From assembly GCF_005796225.1 (NCBI RefSeq), contig NZ_VAHO01000003.1, positions 186,001-250,000 on the forward strand: a DNA stretch of 64,000 nt. The letters run 5' to 3'. Within the stretch, counting starts at the first letter, position 1. Each line of letters starts with the position of its first letter. Source of the DNA: Pseudarthrobacter sp. NamE5. Its GTDB lineage: Bacteria; Actinomycetota; Actinomycetes; Actinomycetales; Micrococcaceae. Shown here one piece after another: positions 11,432-19,551 of this stretch. The position numbers and the translations under genes were made by a program. The notes beneath the pieces were generated by a model, which was given only the letters and a program-made list of their open reading frames with translations, was not told the DNA's origin and did not search any database.

Positions 11432-14254
11432 ATGGCTCACACTGCAACGAATCCCGAAACCGATCTTGCCTCCGAACTCAGGGCAGACGTCCGTCGCGTT
11501 TCCACTCTGCTGGGCGAATCGCTGGTCCGCCAGCATGGCCCCGAACTCCTTGACCTGGTGGAGCAGGTCCGCCTCCTGACCAAGGAATCCAAGGAAGCGG
11601 CCCGAGGCGGAGCGGATGCCACCGGGCCCTGGAGCGCGCACGACGTCGTTGCCCAGGTCCGCGAGCTCCTCGGCTCCCTGCCGATCGAGCAGGCCACCGA
11701 CCTTGTCCGTGCCTTCGCCTTCTACTTCCACCTTGCGAATGCTGCCGAGCAGGTGCACCGCGTCCGCGGCCTGCGCACGCGTGCGGAAAAGGACGGCTGG
11801 CTGGCGAAGACCGTGGCGGAGATCGCCGGCCAGGCCGGCCCGGCGGTCCTGCAGGAAGTGGTGAACGGGCTGGACGTCCGCCCCATCTTCACTGCCCACC
11901 CCACCGAGGCGTCGCGGCGCTCGGTGCTGGACAAGATCCGCAAGATCTCCGACGTGCTGGCCCAGCCCACCGTCGAGGGCACCACCGCCCGCCGCCGCCA
12001 GGACCGCCAGCTGGCAGAAATCATCGACCAGATGTGGCAGACGGACGAACTCCGCCAGGTCCGGCCCACTCCCGTCGACGAGGCCCGGAATGCCATCTAC
12101 TACCTCGGCGGCATCCTGACCGACGCCATGCCGGAGATGCTCACCGAACTCTCCGAACTGCTGGCCGAGCACGGCGTGAGCCTCGCTTCACAGGATGCGC
12201 CCATCCGCTTCGGCTCATGGATCGGCGGGGACCGGGACGGCAACCCCAACGTCACAGCTGCCGTCACCCGCGAAATCCTGCAGATCCAGAACCAGCATGC
12301 TGTCCGCATCAGCATCGGCATGATCGATGAACTGATCTCCATCCTGTCCAACTCCACTGCGCTCGCGGGTGCGGACCAGGAGCTGCTGGCGTCCATCGAG
12401 GCCGACCTGAAGAAACTGCCCGGCCTGGATAAGCGGGTCCTGGAACTGAACGCCCAGGAGCCCTACCGGCTGAAGCTGACCTGTATCAAGGCCAAGCTCA
12501 TCAACACCGGCAAGCGCGTGGCCGCGGGCTCCCAGCACGAGCATGGCCGCGACTACAGCGGCACCAATGAACTCCTGGCGGACCTTGAACTGCTGGAGCT
12601 CTCGCTCCGCAACCACTCGGCGTCGCTGGCCGCCGACGGTGCCCTGGCCCGCGTCCGCCGTGCCGTTGCCTCCTTCGGCCTGCACCTGGCCACCCTGGAC
12701 ATCCGCGAACACGCGGACTACCACCATGACGCCGTCGGCCAGTTGATGGACCGCCTGGGCGGGCCCGGCCTGCGGTATGCAGAACTCAGCCGGGAGGAGC
12801 GCTTCGAGGTACTCGGTTCCGAGCTCGCCTCACGCCGGCCGCTGTCCGGCCACCCGATCAAGCTCGAAGGCGCTGCGGACGGCACGTACGACGTCTTCCG
12901 TGAGATTCGCCGCGCATTGCGCACCTACGGCCCGAACGTCATCGAGACCTACATCATTTCCATGACCCGCGGCGCGGACGACGTCCTGGCCGCAGCGGTC
13001 CTGGCCCGGGAAGCCGGCCTGGTGAACCTCTTCGGCGAGAAGCCCTACGCCAAGATCGGCTTCGCACCGCTGCTGGAAACGGTGGAGGAGCTCCGCGCTT
13101 CCGCGGAGATCGTGGACCGGCTGCTGTCCGATCCCTCCTACCGGGAGCTGGTGCGGCTGCGCGGCGACGTCCAGGAAGTGATGCTGGGCTACTCTGACTC
13201 CAACAAGGAATCCGGCGTGATGACCAGCCAGTGGGAGATCCACAAGACGCAGCGCAAGCTGCGGGACGTCGCCGCGAAGCACGGGGTGCGGGTCCGCCTG
13301 TTCCACGGCCGCGGCGGCTCGGTGGGCCGCGGCGGCGGACCCACCTACGACGCCATCCTGGCCCAGCCCAACGGTGTCCTGGAAGGCGAGATCAAGTTCA
13401 CGGAGCAGGGCGAGGTCATCTCGGACAAGTACTCCCTCCCCGAGCTGGCGCGCGAAAACCTTGAGCTGTCGCTTGCCGCCGTGCTGCAGGGCTCGGCCCT
13501 GCACCGCGACCCGCGCACCTCCGCGGACCAGCGTGAACGGTACGGGCACGTCATGGAGACCATCTCCGACGCCGCGTTCAACAGGTACCGGAACCTGATC
13601 GACGATCCCGACCTGCCGGCCTACTTCCTATCCTCCACCCCGGTGGAGCAGCTGGGCTCGCTGAACATCGGCTCCCGCCCGTCCAAGCGCCCTGATTCGG
13701 GTGCCGGCCTTGGCGGCCTGCGCGCCATCCCGTGGGTTTTCGGCTGGACACAGTCCCGGCAGATCGTCCCTGGCTGGTTCGGCGTCGGCTCTGGCCTTAA
13801 GGCTGCCCGCGAGGCCGGCAACTCCGCGCAACTGGTGGAGATGTGGGAGAACTGGCACTTCTTCCGGTCGGTGCTCTCCAACGTGGAGATGACTTTGGCC
13901 AAGACGGACATGGACATCGCCGGCTACTACGTGTCCACCCTGGTTCCCGAGGAGCTGCACCGGATCTTCCGCACCATCCGTGAGGAGTACGAGCTGACGG
14001 TTTCCGAGGTGCAGCACCTGACCGGGGAGCGCCTGCTCCTGGACGCCCAGCCCACCCTGAAGCGGTCCCTGGAAATCCGGGACCAGTACCTGGACCCCAT
14101 CAGCTACCTGCAGGTGGAGCTCCTGCGCCGCGTCCGCACCGAAGCCGCCAACAAGGCAGACGGCATCAGCGGGGCGGAGATCGACGAACGCCTCCAGCGG
14201 GCCATGCTTATCACCGTTAACGGTGTAGCGGCCGGCCTCCGGAACACCGGCTAA
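11432..14254 (+). CDS. ppc: Phosphoenolpyruvate carboxylase
   Basis: 940 aa. Carboxylates phosphoenolpyruvate with bicarbonate to oxaloacetate, refilling the TCA cycle; cytoplasmic, Mg-dependent. The catalytic His lies in [18 protein letters not shown] (about residue 155). The second signature is [13 protein letters not shown], and the glycine-rich loop is [19 protein letters not shown]. The expected C-terminal RNTG end is present. Full length for the family. Start ATG 11432 ([12 protein letters not shown]) is chosen over an upstream in-frame start that lacks homology. The 112-bp upstream gap probably holds the promoter. Confidence 0.97.
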   Translation: MAHTATNPETDLASELRADVRRVSTLLGESLVRQHGPELLDLVEQVRLLTKESKEAARGGADATGPWSAHDVVAQVRELLGSLPIEQATDLVRAFAFYFHLANAAEQVHRVRGLRTRAEKDGWLAKTVAEIAGQAGPAVLQEVVNGLDVRPIFTAHPTEASRRSVLDKIRKISDVLAQPTVEGTTARRRQDRQLAEIIDQMWQTDELRQVRPTPVDEARNAIYYLGGILTDAMPEMLTELSELLAEHGVSLASQDAPIRFGSWIGGDRDGNPNVTAAVTREILQIQNQHAVRISIGMIDELISILSNSTALAGADQELLASIEADLKKLPGLDKRVLELNAQEPYRLKLTCIKAKLINTGKRVAAGSQHEHGRDYSGTNELLADLELLELSLRNHSASLAADGALARVRRAVASFGLHLATLDIREHADYHHDAVGQLMDRLGGPGLRYAELSREERFEVLGSELASRRPLSGHPIKLEGAADGTYDVFREIRRALRTYGPNVIETYIISMTRGADDVLAAAVLAREAGLVNLFGEKPYAKIGFAPLLETVEELRASAEIVDRLLSDPSYRELVRLRGDVQEVMLGYSDSNKESGVMTSQWEIHKTQRKLRDVAAKHGVRVRLFHGRGGSVGRGGGPTYDAILAQPNGVLEGEIKFTEQGEVISDKYSLPELARENLELSLAAVLQGSALHRDPRTSADQRERYGHVMETISDAAFNRYRNLIDDPDLPAYFLSSTPVEQLGSLNIGSRPSKRPDSGAGLGGLRAIPWVFGWTQSRQIVPGWFGVGSGLKAAREAGNSAQLVEMWENWHFFRSVLSNVEMTLAKTDMDIAGYYVSTLVPEELHRIFRTIREEYELTVSEVQHLTGERLLLDAQPTLKRSLEIRDQYLDPISYLQVELLRRVRTEAANKADGISGAEIDERLQRAMLITVNGVAAGLRNTG

Positions 14255-14263
14255 CCCCGGACG

Positions 14264-14347
14264 CTCTCTCACTTAACGCGGGTTTCCCATCAACCCTCTC
14301 TCACTCGGGAGAGAGGGTTGGTGGTTTTCCGACGTTAAGTGAGAGAG
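14264..14347. repeat. Nested inverted repeat between ppc and a small gene
   Basis: An outer perfect 15-bp stem (CTCTCTCACTTAACG at 14264-14278 with its complement at 14333-14347) encloses an inner perfect 12-bp stem (CAACCCTCTCTC at 14291-14302 with 14309-14320, loop ACTCGG). TCTCTCACT recurs in both left arms. It begins 10 bp after the ppc stop and could act as a terminator, but there is no T-run. The repeat structure looks more like a mobile intergenic repeat unit. Confidence 0.7.
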
Positions 14348-14368
14348 GGTCTGGGTAGGGTTGGAGGC

Positions 14369-14674
14369 ATGCCTTCCTTCCAGACCCGACTCAAGATCAC
14401 CGGGCTTCGGCCGGGCAGCCCGCCGGAAGCGGTAATGGACACTGCGGTGGAGGCGTTGGGAACGCGGCATCATGTCGAGGCGCACCAGCTGCAGATCGCT
14501 GGTGGGGTACCGCAGCTGAACCTGCGCTTCCTCGTCGAAGCCAGCGAGTACAGCGGCGAGAACCGGCAGGCCCGGGAGTCGGCGGCGATGATGCGCGACG
14601 CCGTCGAAGGAGTTGCGCTGACGGGTTCCCTTACGGTCTTGCGCCGTAGCCGCGGCAAGTGGTTGGCTGTCTAG
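14369..14674 (+). CDS. Small conserved protein of unknown function
   Basis: 101 aa, starting at ATG 14369 just after GGAGG. The sequence alternates strands and helices (MPSFQTRLKITGLRPG, HHVEAHQLQIAGGVPQLNLRFLVEAS) and ends basic. No motif or membrane segment. Its TAG stop overlaps the stop of the opposing dedA-type gene: both share the 4 bases CTAG. Family not recognised, but composition and codon use match neighbouring genes. Confidence 0.6.
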   Translation: MPSFQTRLKITGLRPGSPPEAVMDTAVEALGTRHHVEAHQLQIAGGVPQLNLRFLVEASEYSGENRQARESAAMMRDAVEGVALTGSLTVLRRSRGKWLAV

Positions 14675-15297
14675 CCTGCCTCAGGCGGCGGCCCGGATTC
14701 GTCCACCGGGGACGGGTTGCCGCGGCGGCGGGTGGCAATCATTCCGATGACGGCCCCTATCACCAGGCCGACCGCCACACCAATGAGGGAGCTGGCCCAG
14801 ATCGGCAGCCCGGTAGCGGAACCGGTAAAGTAACCAAGCCCCACCAGCCAGCAGGCCCATAGTACGCCGCCGATTCCGGCGCACAGGCTGAAGCCGGGGA
14901 CGGAAACGTTCGCGATGCCGGCCGCCGCCGACGTGGCAAGGCGGCCGCCCGGGATGAACCTTGCACCGATGATTGTCCCGTAGGTGGACGACCGGCCGGC
15001 CCTGGCGATCGCGTCGTGGATGCCACGGTGGACCCGCCGGCCCCATCTCCACCGGTCCAGCACGTGGCTCAACTGCCGCCGGAACAATTGGAAGACCACC
15101 AGGTCGCCGAGCCAGGATGCAAGCGCGGACAGGAACCCCACCAGGAACACGTTTGTCCGGCCGTCCGCTGACAGGGCACCGCCGGTGATCACCACCATTT
15201 CGGACGGGACAAGCGGAAAGATGGCATCGCCGAGAACCACGGGGATGATCCAGAAATAGATCGCCGCCCCCCAGCTGTCAGCGCTGCCGAAGTCCAT
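14671..15297 (-). CDS. DedA-family membrane protein
   Basis: 208 aa. The DedA/VTT domain is clear: an N-terminal re-entrant region FPLVPSEMVVITGGALSADG, then LGDLVVFQLFRRQL, and the signature GARFIPGGRLATSAAAGIANVSVPGFSLCAGIGGVLW. About five hydrophobic segments. DedA proteins are implicated in lipid scrambling and proton-motive-force homeostasis; here the carrier lipid is unknown. Start ATG 15297 gives the normal family length, and the longer frame adds a charged, non-conserved extension. Converges with a small gene through a shared CTAG. Confidence 0.85.
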   Translation of the reverse strand: MDFGSADSWGAAIYFWIIPVVLGDAIFPLVPSEMVVITGGALSADGRTNVFLVGFLSALASWLGDLVVFQLFRRQLSHVLDRWRWGRRVHRGIHDAIARAGRSSTYGTIIGARFIPGGRLATSAAAGIANVSVPGFSLCAGIGGVLWACWLVGLGYFTGSATGLPIWASSLIGVAVGLVIGAVIGMIATRRRGNPSPVDESGPPPEAG

Positions 15298-15378
15298 GGG
15301 CACAAGGTACCGCACTTTGATCGGTGAGCGCGGGCGGGATTTTTGGCTGGTCCGGGGCAAGGGCGCGCCGGATAGTAA

Positions 15379-16092
15379 TCACCGCGGATGGAACGCGGAC
15401 ACCAGGCCGGTCAGCTGGGGTGACGGCTGGACGCCGAGTTCTGCCTCCAGCCGGACGGCAAACATCCGGTAGGCACGGACTGCGGCTGCCCGGTTGCCGG
15501 CAGCAAGATGGGCCTGTACCAGGAGGAGGTGGGCGGACTCGCGGAGCGGTTCGATGTTGATCGCGGACAGCGCCGCAATCACAGCTTTGCCCGGCTCGTT
15601 CCCGGCAAGATACTGCCGTGCCATGAGCTCCAGCGCGCCAAGGCGCAGCTGCCGCAGCCGCTCCTGCTCAAAAACCACCCAGTCGTCGTACCAGCCGGGC
15701 AACAGTTCGGCCCTGCCCAGATGGTCCAGGTAGCTGTCCGGAAGATGGACTCCGGGCTGCTCGCGGAGTGTGGCGACGTGCCGCTGCAGGGATGCAACGT
15801 CCACGCTCACCGATTCGTCGAGCTCCAGGGTATCGGCGGCCGCATGAAGCAGGCGCGGAAACGTGTGGGAAATGCACCAGACTGAGGTGCGCAGGTTTCC
15901 TGCCGCCTGCGTTTCGCTGCTCCTGGGCCAGAGCAGGCCGGCGAGGAAACTTCTGCGGCGGCAGCCGAGGAGCCCAACACAGGCAATCAGCCGCTGTTCC
16001 CGGCTGGCCACCTGGAATGTCTCGTTGCCCTGTTGCAGACGCCACGCCCCCAGCAGGCTTAAATGCCAATCCTGCGCGAGAGCCCCAGTCAT
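15379..16092 (-). CDS. SARP-like (BTAD domain) transcriptional regulator
   Basis: 237 aa. Residues 1-90 fit a winged-helix DNA-binding domain (LSLLGAWRLQQGNETFQVASREQRLIACVGLLG... LAGLLWPRSSETQAAGNLRTSVW). The rest is the bacterial transcriptional activation domain with helical repeats (LPGWYDDWVVFEQERLRQLRLGALELMARQYLAG... ESAHLLLVQAHLAAGNRAAAVRAYRMFAVRLEAELGVQPSP). SARPs activate secondary-metabolite and RiPP clusters in actinomycetes. ATG 16092 is chosen because GGAGGGG sits 7 bases upstream. It faces away from the peptide and protease genes at 16.7-19.5 kb and is their likely activator, by context only. Confidence 0.8.
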   Translation of the reverse strand: MTGALAQDWHLSLLGAWRLQQGNETFQVASREQRLIACVGLLGCRRRSFLAGLLWPRSSETQAAGNLRTSVWCISHTFPRLLHAAADTLELDESVSVDVASLQRHVATLREQPGVHLPDSYLDHLGRAELLPGWYDDWVVFEQERLRQLRLGALELMARQYLAGNEPGKAVIAALSAINIEPLRESAHLLLVQAHLAAGNRAAAVRAYRMFAVRLEAELGVQPSPQLTGLVSAFHPR

Positions 16093-16278
16093 GCCATTCC
16101 CCTCCAAGCGGCAACACTTGAAACCCCCAACTCCATCGTGACATTTGCGCGGATGCTGTCAATAACGTGGGAAACAGAGGGGGGAAGTATTTACAAAAAA
16201 GGGGGAAATGAATTCCAGCAGGAGTTAGTGTTGCATACCAACCGGGACATCTTTATCGGCCGGGTAAACGTAGGCCGA

Positions 16279-16458
16279 TCAGGCGCTGGTGCTTGCGTCC
16301 TGTTGCAGCAGCTCCAGCCAGCGGCGCACGGCAAGGATAATCTCATCGGCGCTGCCTGCGGCCTCCACCGATTCCCGCTCCTGGCCGGGGTGGCTGGAAA
16401 TGAGGCGGGCCCGGATGGCCTGGTCTTGCGCAGGTTCCACCCAAGCGCGGATTACCAT
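16279..16458 (-). CDS. Small conserved peptide next to the RiPP-like cluster
   Basis: 59 aa from ATG 16458, or 66 aa from a GTG at 16479. The sequence starts MVIRAWVEPAQ and ends ADEIILAVRRWLELLQQD. I recall this type of short protein (a beta strand, then an AVRxWL helix) beside actinobacterial regulators and peptide clusters, but it has no assigned function. GAAGG precedes the ATG by 8 bases. It lies between the SARP-like gene and the precursor-like peptides and could be co-transcribed with the SARP-like gene 187 bp downstream. Confidence 0.55.
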   Translation of the reverse strand: MVIRAWVEPAQDQAIRARLISSHPGQERESVEAAGSADEIILAVRRWLELLQQDASTSA

Positions 16459-16692
16459 CGTGCCTTCGCTATCCGCCACGGGCGGTGCCTGCTTTCTTTC
16501 GATTCAGTATTTCCCAACAATCAACGAGCATATTACTGCCCGGTACCCCATCCTAAACGCAGCCGGTTGCCGGGCGGGCTTCCAAGCGAAGGTTCGAAGC
16601 GTAAAAACAACACAGCAATAACGCTGTAGTGATGAATGCATGACGGGTTCCCGCGTTGACTGAACGGGAGACTTCGAAAGGGGGTGATTGAT

Positions 16693-16890
16693 ATGAAGGA
16701 ACTCAGCATCCAGGACCTGGACGGACAGCAGGTTGAGCTGCTGCCCCCGCGGGAGACTCTGTACATCGACGGCAGCCTCGACCTCGCCGGCGTTATGGCA
16801 CACAACACGTCCTTGGCCGTGAACGCTGGCTCACTGTTCTCGAACGCCTACAGCGCTGCGCTGCAAAACGTCGAGATCACGCAGCATTAG
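16693..16890 (+). CDS. RiPP-like precursor peptide 1
   Basis: 65 aa from ATG 16693. The start is fixed by an excellent ribosome binding site (AAAGGGGGTGAT), which covers the upstream in-frame GTG and so excludes it. Acidic leader-like first half with VELLPPRETL at about residues 14-23. The second half is small, hydrophobic and Asn/Ser/Ala-rich (HNTSLAVNAGSLFSNAYSAALQ). It shares VELLPxRETL and AxNAGSxxSxA with the peptide encoded 60 bp downstream. Together with the M50/ATPase gene that follows, this is the layout expected of a ribosomally made, processed peptide. No Cys. Product class unknown. Confidence 0.65.
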   Translation: MKELSIQDLDGQQVELLPPRETLYIDGSLDLAGVMAHNTSLAVNAGSLFSNAYSAALQNVEITQH

Positions 16891-16950
16891 TCCGTTTACC
16901 GTCCAATCATCTGGACCCGGGTAATGCCCGGGGGAGAGGGCTGAGGTGCA

Positions 16951-17154
16951 ATGACCACTTCACCCGAGCTATCACCTGGGGAACTCGACGCCGAAGTCGT
17001 GGAACTGCTTCCCGCCAGGGAAACGCTGTGCTGCTTCGACATCAACATCTCGCCGGTAATCGCAGTTAACCTTTCAACGGCCATCAATGCGGGGTCGATC
17101 GGTTCCATCGCGAATGCAGGCGCGGTCCAGGAACTGCTGGTGCTCCAGAAGTGA
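16951..17154 (+). CDS. RiPP-like precursor peptide 2
   Basis: 67 aa from ATG 16951, preceded by GAGGTG. Leader-like part ELSPGELDAEVVELLPARETL, then CCFDINISPVIAVNLSTAINAGSIGSIANAGAVQ. It aligns with the peptide upstream over the whole length: VELLP(P/A)RETL, then (V/I)NAGS(L/I)xSxAxxxAxQ and a C-terminal Gln two residues from the end. Differences are a Cys-Cys pair after RETL and a different last residue (Lys). A stem-loop follows 22 bases after the stop, before the protease gene. Confidence 0.65.
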   Translation: MTTSPELSPGELDAEVVELLPARETLCCFDINISPVIAVNLSTAINAGSIGSIANAGAVQELLVLQK

Positions 17155-17176
17155 TCCGGCATTATTCCTAAATCCG

Positions 17177-17208
17177 GTGGGCATGCTCCAAACCCGGAGC
17201 GTGCCCAC
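17177..17208 (+). terminator. Stem-loop between the peptide genes and the protease/ATPase gene
   Basis: GTGGGCATGCTCC at 17177-17189 pairs with GGAGCGTGCCCAC at 17196-17208 (13 bp, one G-T wobble), loop AAACCC. No T-run follows, so it may be a partial terminator, an mRNA-stabilising hairpin, or both. Such an element would let the peptides be made in excess over the enzyme. Confidence 0.6.
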
Positions 17209-17241
17209 TCCTTAAATGCGGCTCAGCTTATTGGCGGGAAA

Positions 17242-19548
17242 GTGGCAACAGCACCGGAGGAAGCGTCTGACCAGCGCTGGGCCCCTGCGCCAGGCCTTGT
17301 TTTCCTCGGCCAGGTTGAAGGTTCAGGGCTCAAAGACCGCAGCTTCCTGCTGAAACGCGGTGACGGCCAGGTTGTCCAGCTTTCGGAATTGCTCCACCTG
17401 GTCATGGTCGCGGTCTCCCGGGACAAGCCCCTTCCGCAGGCGGCCCGGGAAGTCAGCGAGGCTTACGGCCGGGAACTGGGCGCCGACGGGCTTAGCTACC
17501 TTCTCCGGACCAGGCTGGCACCCCTGGGTTTGGTCGCTGACGCCGCGGCGAGCCCTGCGAAGGCTGCGGGGACGCCAACCGCCGACCCCTTGCTGGCGTT
17601 GCGTTTGCGCGGAACGCTCCTGCCTGAAAAGACAGTCAACGCGCTGGCCCGGCTTCTGTCGCCGTTGTTCTGGCCTCCGGTGGTGGCAGCTGTCCTGTTG
17701 GCGCTGGCCGCCGTCGACGTCCTGATGCTTGCCCGGGCCGACTTCCTCGCATCTCTGCAGCAGGTGTTCCTTGCCCCGGCGCTGCTCCTTGGCATCTTTG
17801 CCCTCCTGACAGCAGGGGCTGTGTTCCACGAACTGGGGCATGCAACGGCCTGCCGGTATGGCGGCGCCCGGCCGGGGGTGATCGGCGTCGGCGTCTACCT
17901 GGTTTTTCCCGCTTTCTTCACCAACGTGACGGACTCCTACCGCCTGGGCCGGGGTGGAAGGATACGCACGGACCTTGGCGGGCTGTACTTCAACTGCCTG
18001 TGCCTGCTCGCCTTCGGCGCCGCCTACCTGGCAACAGGCCAGGGATTTTTCCTGCTGGCGGCAGTACTGATGCACGTCGGGATGGTCCAGCAGCTGATCC
18101 CCACCTTGCGCTTTGACGGCTACTTTGTCCTGGCCGACATAGCCGGCGTTCCGGACCTGTTCAGCCGGATCCGGCCCGTTCTGCTGAGCCTTGTCCCCGG
18201 CCGTCCGGTGGAGCCACGGGTCAAGGAGCTCCGCCCCTTTGCCCGGTTTGTGGTGACCGCATGGGTGGTCACCATTGTGCCGCTCCTGCTGCTCGCGTTC
18301 GGCTGGATAATGCTGAACCTGCCCTTCATCCTGGAGCAGACGGCGCGTGCTGTCCGCGAACACGCCGGAACCGCTGTCCGTGCAGGCGGCGCAGGTGACC
18401 CGGCTTCTGCCACCCTCGCCATCCTGTCCATCCTCCTGCTGTCCCTGCCGGTGATCGGGCTGGGCATTCTGGTGTACCGGCTGCTGCGGGTCCTCCTCAC
18501 CCTGCTCCACCGACTGGCGCTCCGCGCGTTGAAGCCACCCGCGTTCAAGCCATCACAGAAAGGAATTCCGGCAATGGCTATAGATGTCCCGCCCGCCGCT
18601 CCCCGCGACGACGGCGTTCCCACCCTTCAGGATTTCCTCGCCGAAAGGCCCGAGCCCCCGTCAGTCCTGGCTGAGGCAGGCTGGCAGGGCGCCCTTCGCC
18701 GGCTTACCGGAAACTCCATAACCGCTGCCCCCGGCCGCCGCGAACGCCTGCACTTGAAGGCTGTCGAAGACGTTCAGCGCCGCCTGAACGGGCCCAGGAC
18801 CGTGGTGGTGGTGAACCCCAAGGGCGGCGCCCACAAGACCACCGCCACCCTGCTCCTCGCCGCCACCATGGGAATCCAGCGCGGCGGCTACACGCTTGCG
18901 TGGGACAACAACGAAACACGGGGCACCCTGGGCTGGCGGGCGCCGCTGGCCGGGCATGCCCGGACCGCCGTTGACCTGCTCCAGGAGGTGGACCGCTTTG
19001 ACGATCCCGTCCGGGGCCGGATTGGGGACCTGGACCGGTATGTGCGCTACCAGGGCTCAACGCAGTTCGACGTGCTCGCCTCGGATGAGGACGCAGCGGG
19101 GGCAGCCACCATTGGCAGCAGCGAGTTCAACCGCCTGCACACTGCACTGCGGCGTTTCTACCGGGTCATCCTGGTGGACACCGGCAACAATATGCGGGCT
19201 TCCAACTGGGAGGCAGCGGTGGCGGCGGCGGACGAGCTGGTCATCGTTTCCACCCTCAGGGAAGACACGGTGGCCAGTGCCGTGTGGCTGGTTGACGGCC
19301 TGCGCGAACGCGGATTCGAGGCGAAAGTGGCCAACGCGGTGACGTTGCTTGCCGCTCCTTCCCGGCAGACCGACCTGCAGCTTCGCGCCAAGGCAAGCAG
19401 CCACTTTGCAGGACTGACCAGGGAAGTCCTGGACGTCCCCTACGACCGGTCCCTCGTCTCGGGGGCGCGGCTGAACTACCAGGCGCTGCTGCCGGAAACC
19501 CGTGAGGCGTGGCTGCATGCCTCGGCTGCCGTGATGCGGGGCCTGTAA
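17242..19548 (+). CDS. Fusion: PqqD-like region, M50-type membrane metalloprotease and MinD/ParA-type ATPase
   Basis: 768 aa, GTG start. Residues about 15-100 resemble a PqqD-like RiPP recognition domain (VVQLSELLHLVMVAVSRDKPLPQAAREVS... LRTRLAPLGLV). Residues 140-425 are a polytopic M50-like protease with zinc motif HELGH at 196-200 and FDGY at 291-294 as probable third ligand; about seven hydrophobic segments. Residues 445-768 are a MinD/ParA-type ATPase with a deviant Walker A (PKGGAHKTT, 526-534), WDNNETRGTLGWR after it, and ILVDTGNNM as Walker B region. Residue 445 is a Met (ATG 18574) with AAAGGA 9 bases upstream, so a separate ATPase may also be made. The order peptide-peptide-protease suggests leader removal and membrane-linked export, by inference. 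I know no characterised protein of this architecture. Confidence 0.8.
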   Translation: MATAPEEASDQRWAPAPGLVFLGQVEGSGLKDRSFLLKRGDGQVVQLSELLHLVMVAVSRDKPLPQAAREVSEAYGRELGADGLSYLLRTRLAPLGLVADAAASPAKAAGTPTADPLLALRLRGTLLPEKTVNALARLLSPLFWPPVVAAVLLALAAVDVLMLARADFLASLQQVFLAPALLLGIFALLTAGAVFHELGHATACRYGGARPGVIGVGVYLVFPAFFTNVTDSYRLGRGGRIRTDLGGLYFNCLCLLAFGAAYLATGQGFFLLAAVLMHVGMVQQLIPTLRFDGYFVLADIAGVPDLFSRIRPVLLSLVPGRPVEPRVKELRPFARFVVTAWVVTIVPLLLLAFGWIMLNLPFILEQTARAVREHAGTAVRAGGAGDPASATLAILSILLLSLPVIGLGILVYRLLRVLLTLLHRLALRALKPPAFKPSQKGIPAMAIDVPPAAPRDDGVPTLQDFLAERPEPPSVLAEAGWQGALRRLTGNSITAAPGRRERLHLKAVEDVQRRLNGPRTVVVVNPKGGAHKTTATLLLAATMGIQRGGYTLAWDNNETRGTLGWRAPLAGHARTAVDLLQEVDRFDDPVRGRIGDLDRYVRYQGSTQFDVLASDEDAAGAATIGSSEFNRLHTALRRFYRVILVDTGNNMRASNWEAAVAAADELVIVSTLREDTVASAVWLVDGLRERGFEAKVANAVTLLAAPSRQTDLQLRAKASSHFAGLTREVLDVPYDRSLVSGARLNYQALLPETREAWLHASAAVMRGL

Positions 19549-19551
19549 CCG

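Noticed and set aside
16580..16601. Direct repeats TTCCAAGCG and TTCGAAGCG upstream of the peptide genes
   Set aside because: They could be SARP operator repeats, but spacing is 13 bp rather than about 11, and chance cannot be excluded.
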